Shown here piece after piece: positions 63,313-64,000 of a DNA stretch of 64,000 bases. Below the pieces are notes generated by a model. That model made no database searches. It saw only the letters and a list, made by a program, of their open reading frames with translations, and was not told where the DNA came from. The stretch comes from JAJDAT01 sp964570665 (GTDB lineage: Bacteria; Nitrospinota; Nitrospinia; Nitrospinales; JAJDAT01), in assembly GCA_964570665.1 (NCBI GenBank), contig CAZMZH010000005.1, forward strand, positions 186,001 through 250,000, given 5' to 3'. Positions within the stretch are counted from its first letter, which is position 1. The number at the start of each line of letters is the position of its first letter. Position numbers and translations under genes: made by a program.

Positions 63313-64000
63313 TTACTTTTTTCGCTTAGTTACGATATATCGATTCGAAGGCTTATTCTTTTTGCGAGTCTTAAATCCTTTAGCGGGAACACCCCAAGGA
63401 CTACAGGGATGCCTGCCACCAGACGATCTACCCTCGCCACCACCCATAGGATGATCTACTGGGTTCATCGCAACCGCCCTTACACGAGGCCTTTTCCCCA
63501 TCCAGCGTGTTCTTCCAGCTTTACCAATTGAGACATTTTCCTGGTCGGCATTTCCAACCGTACCAATCGTCGCCCTACAAGCCTTTGAAAATCGTCTAAC
63601 CTCACCAGACGGAAGCTTAACAGTAGCGTAAACCCCTTCTTTTGCCATCAATTGAGCAAAAGTGCCTGCGCTACGAACCATCTGACCACCCTTACCAGGC
63701 TTCATCTCAATATTATGGATCAAAGTACCCAAGGGAATATCATTTAACTCAAGAGAATTGCCAGGTCGAATCTCTGAACCTGAACCAGAAGACACATTTT
63801 CCCCATCCTTAAGTCCCACCGGAGCCAAAATATATCTTTTCTCTCCATCTATATAATTAACTAAGGCGATATTGGCTGATCGATTTGGATCATATTCAAC
63901 CCCTGCAACGCGACCCGAAATCCCATCTTTATTGCGCCTAAAATCAATTATCCTATACTGTTTCTTATGACCGCCACCCCGCCTTTTTGCGGTAATACGA
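63313..64000 (-). CDS. rplB: 50S ribosomal protein L2 (5' end outside window)
   Basis: About 228 C-terminal residues; the frame is open to the window end, so the gene begins beyond 64000. Reading from the edge gives RITAKRRGGGHKKQYRIIDF, then RVAGVEYDPNRSANIALVNY and YILAPVGLK, joined to GNSLELNDIPLGTLIHNIE and the peptidyl-transferase-related MNPVDHPMGGGEGR. A TTG at 63826-63828 inside the frame is not the start. First visible gene of the minus-strand ribosomal superoperon. Confidence 0.98.
   Translation of the reverse strand, partial: RITAKRRGGGHKKQYRIIDFRRNKDGISGRVAGVEYDPNRSANIALVNYIDGEKRYILAPVGLKDGENVSSGSGSEIRPGNSLELNDIPLGTLIHNIEMKPGKGGQMVRSAGTFAQLMAKEGVYATVKLPSGEVRRFSKACRATIGTVGNADQENVSIGKAGRTRWMGKRPRVRAVAMNPVDHPMGGGEGRSSGGRHPCSPWGVPAKGFKTRKKNKPSNRYIVTKRKK

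Noticed and set aside
63313..63828. L2 starting at the TTG at 63828
   Set aside because: The frame continues to the window edge with typical L2 sequence (GGGHKKQYRIIDF), so the TTG is internal.

Overview
The window is AT-rich chromosomal DNA from a Gram-negative bacterium using the standard code, with ATG, TTG and GTG starts. The Gram-negative assignment rests on several lipobox proteins, an outer-membrane TssJ-like lipoprotein paired with a type VI secretion baseplate protein (TssK), and a pathway for a di-N-acetylated mannosaminuronic acid typical of O-antigens. I cannot place it further; a deltaproteobacterial or Nitrospinota-like lineage would fit but is a guess. I see no insertion sequence, prophage, CRISPR array, tRNA or rRNA gene.

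Layout. 0-5 kb: a truncated secreted protein, an archaemetzincin-like lipoprotein that has lost its zinc ligands, and a minus-strand group of lipoprotein, double DUF350 membrane protein and membrane-fused spermidine synthase. 5-18 kb: a GT39-like/TPR membrane protein, a REC-PAS protein, a YhaO/YhaN (SbcD/SbcC-like) pair followed by a HIRAN-like protein, a DUF4399 lipoprotein with a clear terminator, a ModE-type regulator, a methyltransferase-like protein, tyrS and msrA.

18.3-28.4 kb is the most unusual block: nine plus-strand genes encoding a TssJ-like lipoprotein, TssK, then two successive sets of von Willebrand A domain protein, PP2C phosphatase and protein kinase (the TerY-P triad pattern). 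A long right-handed beta-helix protein sits inside the first set. No other type VI genes are present in the window.

28.4-35.7 kb: an orphan receiver protein, a transglutaminase-like/TPR/FGE-sulfatase protein, small membrane and lipoproteins, a flavin reductase, a stand-alone MshEN-like protein and a CHASE2 adenylate cyclase. 35.7-46.2 kb is a minus-strand polysaccharide cluster. It holds counterparts of WbpA, WbpB, WbpD, WbpE and WbpI, enough for UDP-ManNAc(3NAc)A synthesis from UDP-GlcNAc. WbpB is fused to WbpD, and WbpE carries an N-terminal degenerate PIN-like domain. Two SDR epimerase paralogues, one without the catalytic Tyr and Lys, a GT2 glycosyltransferase and a phosphohexomutase accompany them.

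46.7-51.4 kb carries a GRDP-like protein, a membrane glycosyltransferase, nagZ and a fabF-type synthase. 51.5-64 kb is the minus-strand S10-spc-alpha ribosomal superoperon, from rplB (cut by the window end) to rplQ, with secY, adk, infA and rpmJ (too short for ordinary ORF calling). It lacks rpmD and map at their usual places and ends in a strong terminator hairpin.
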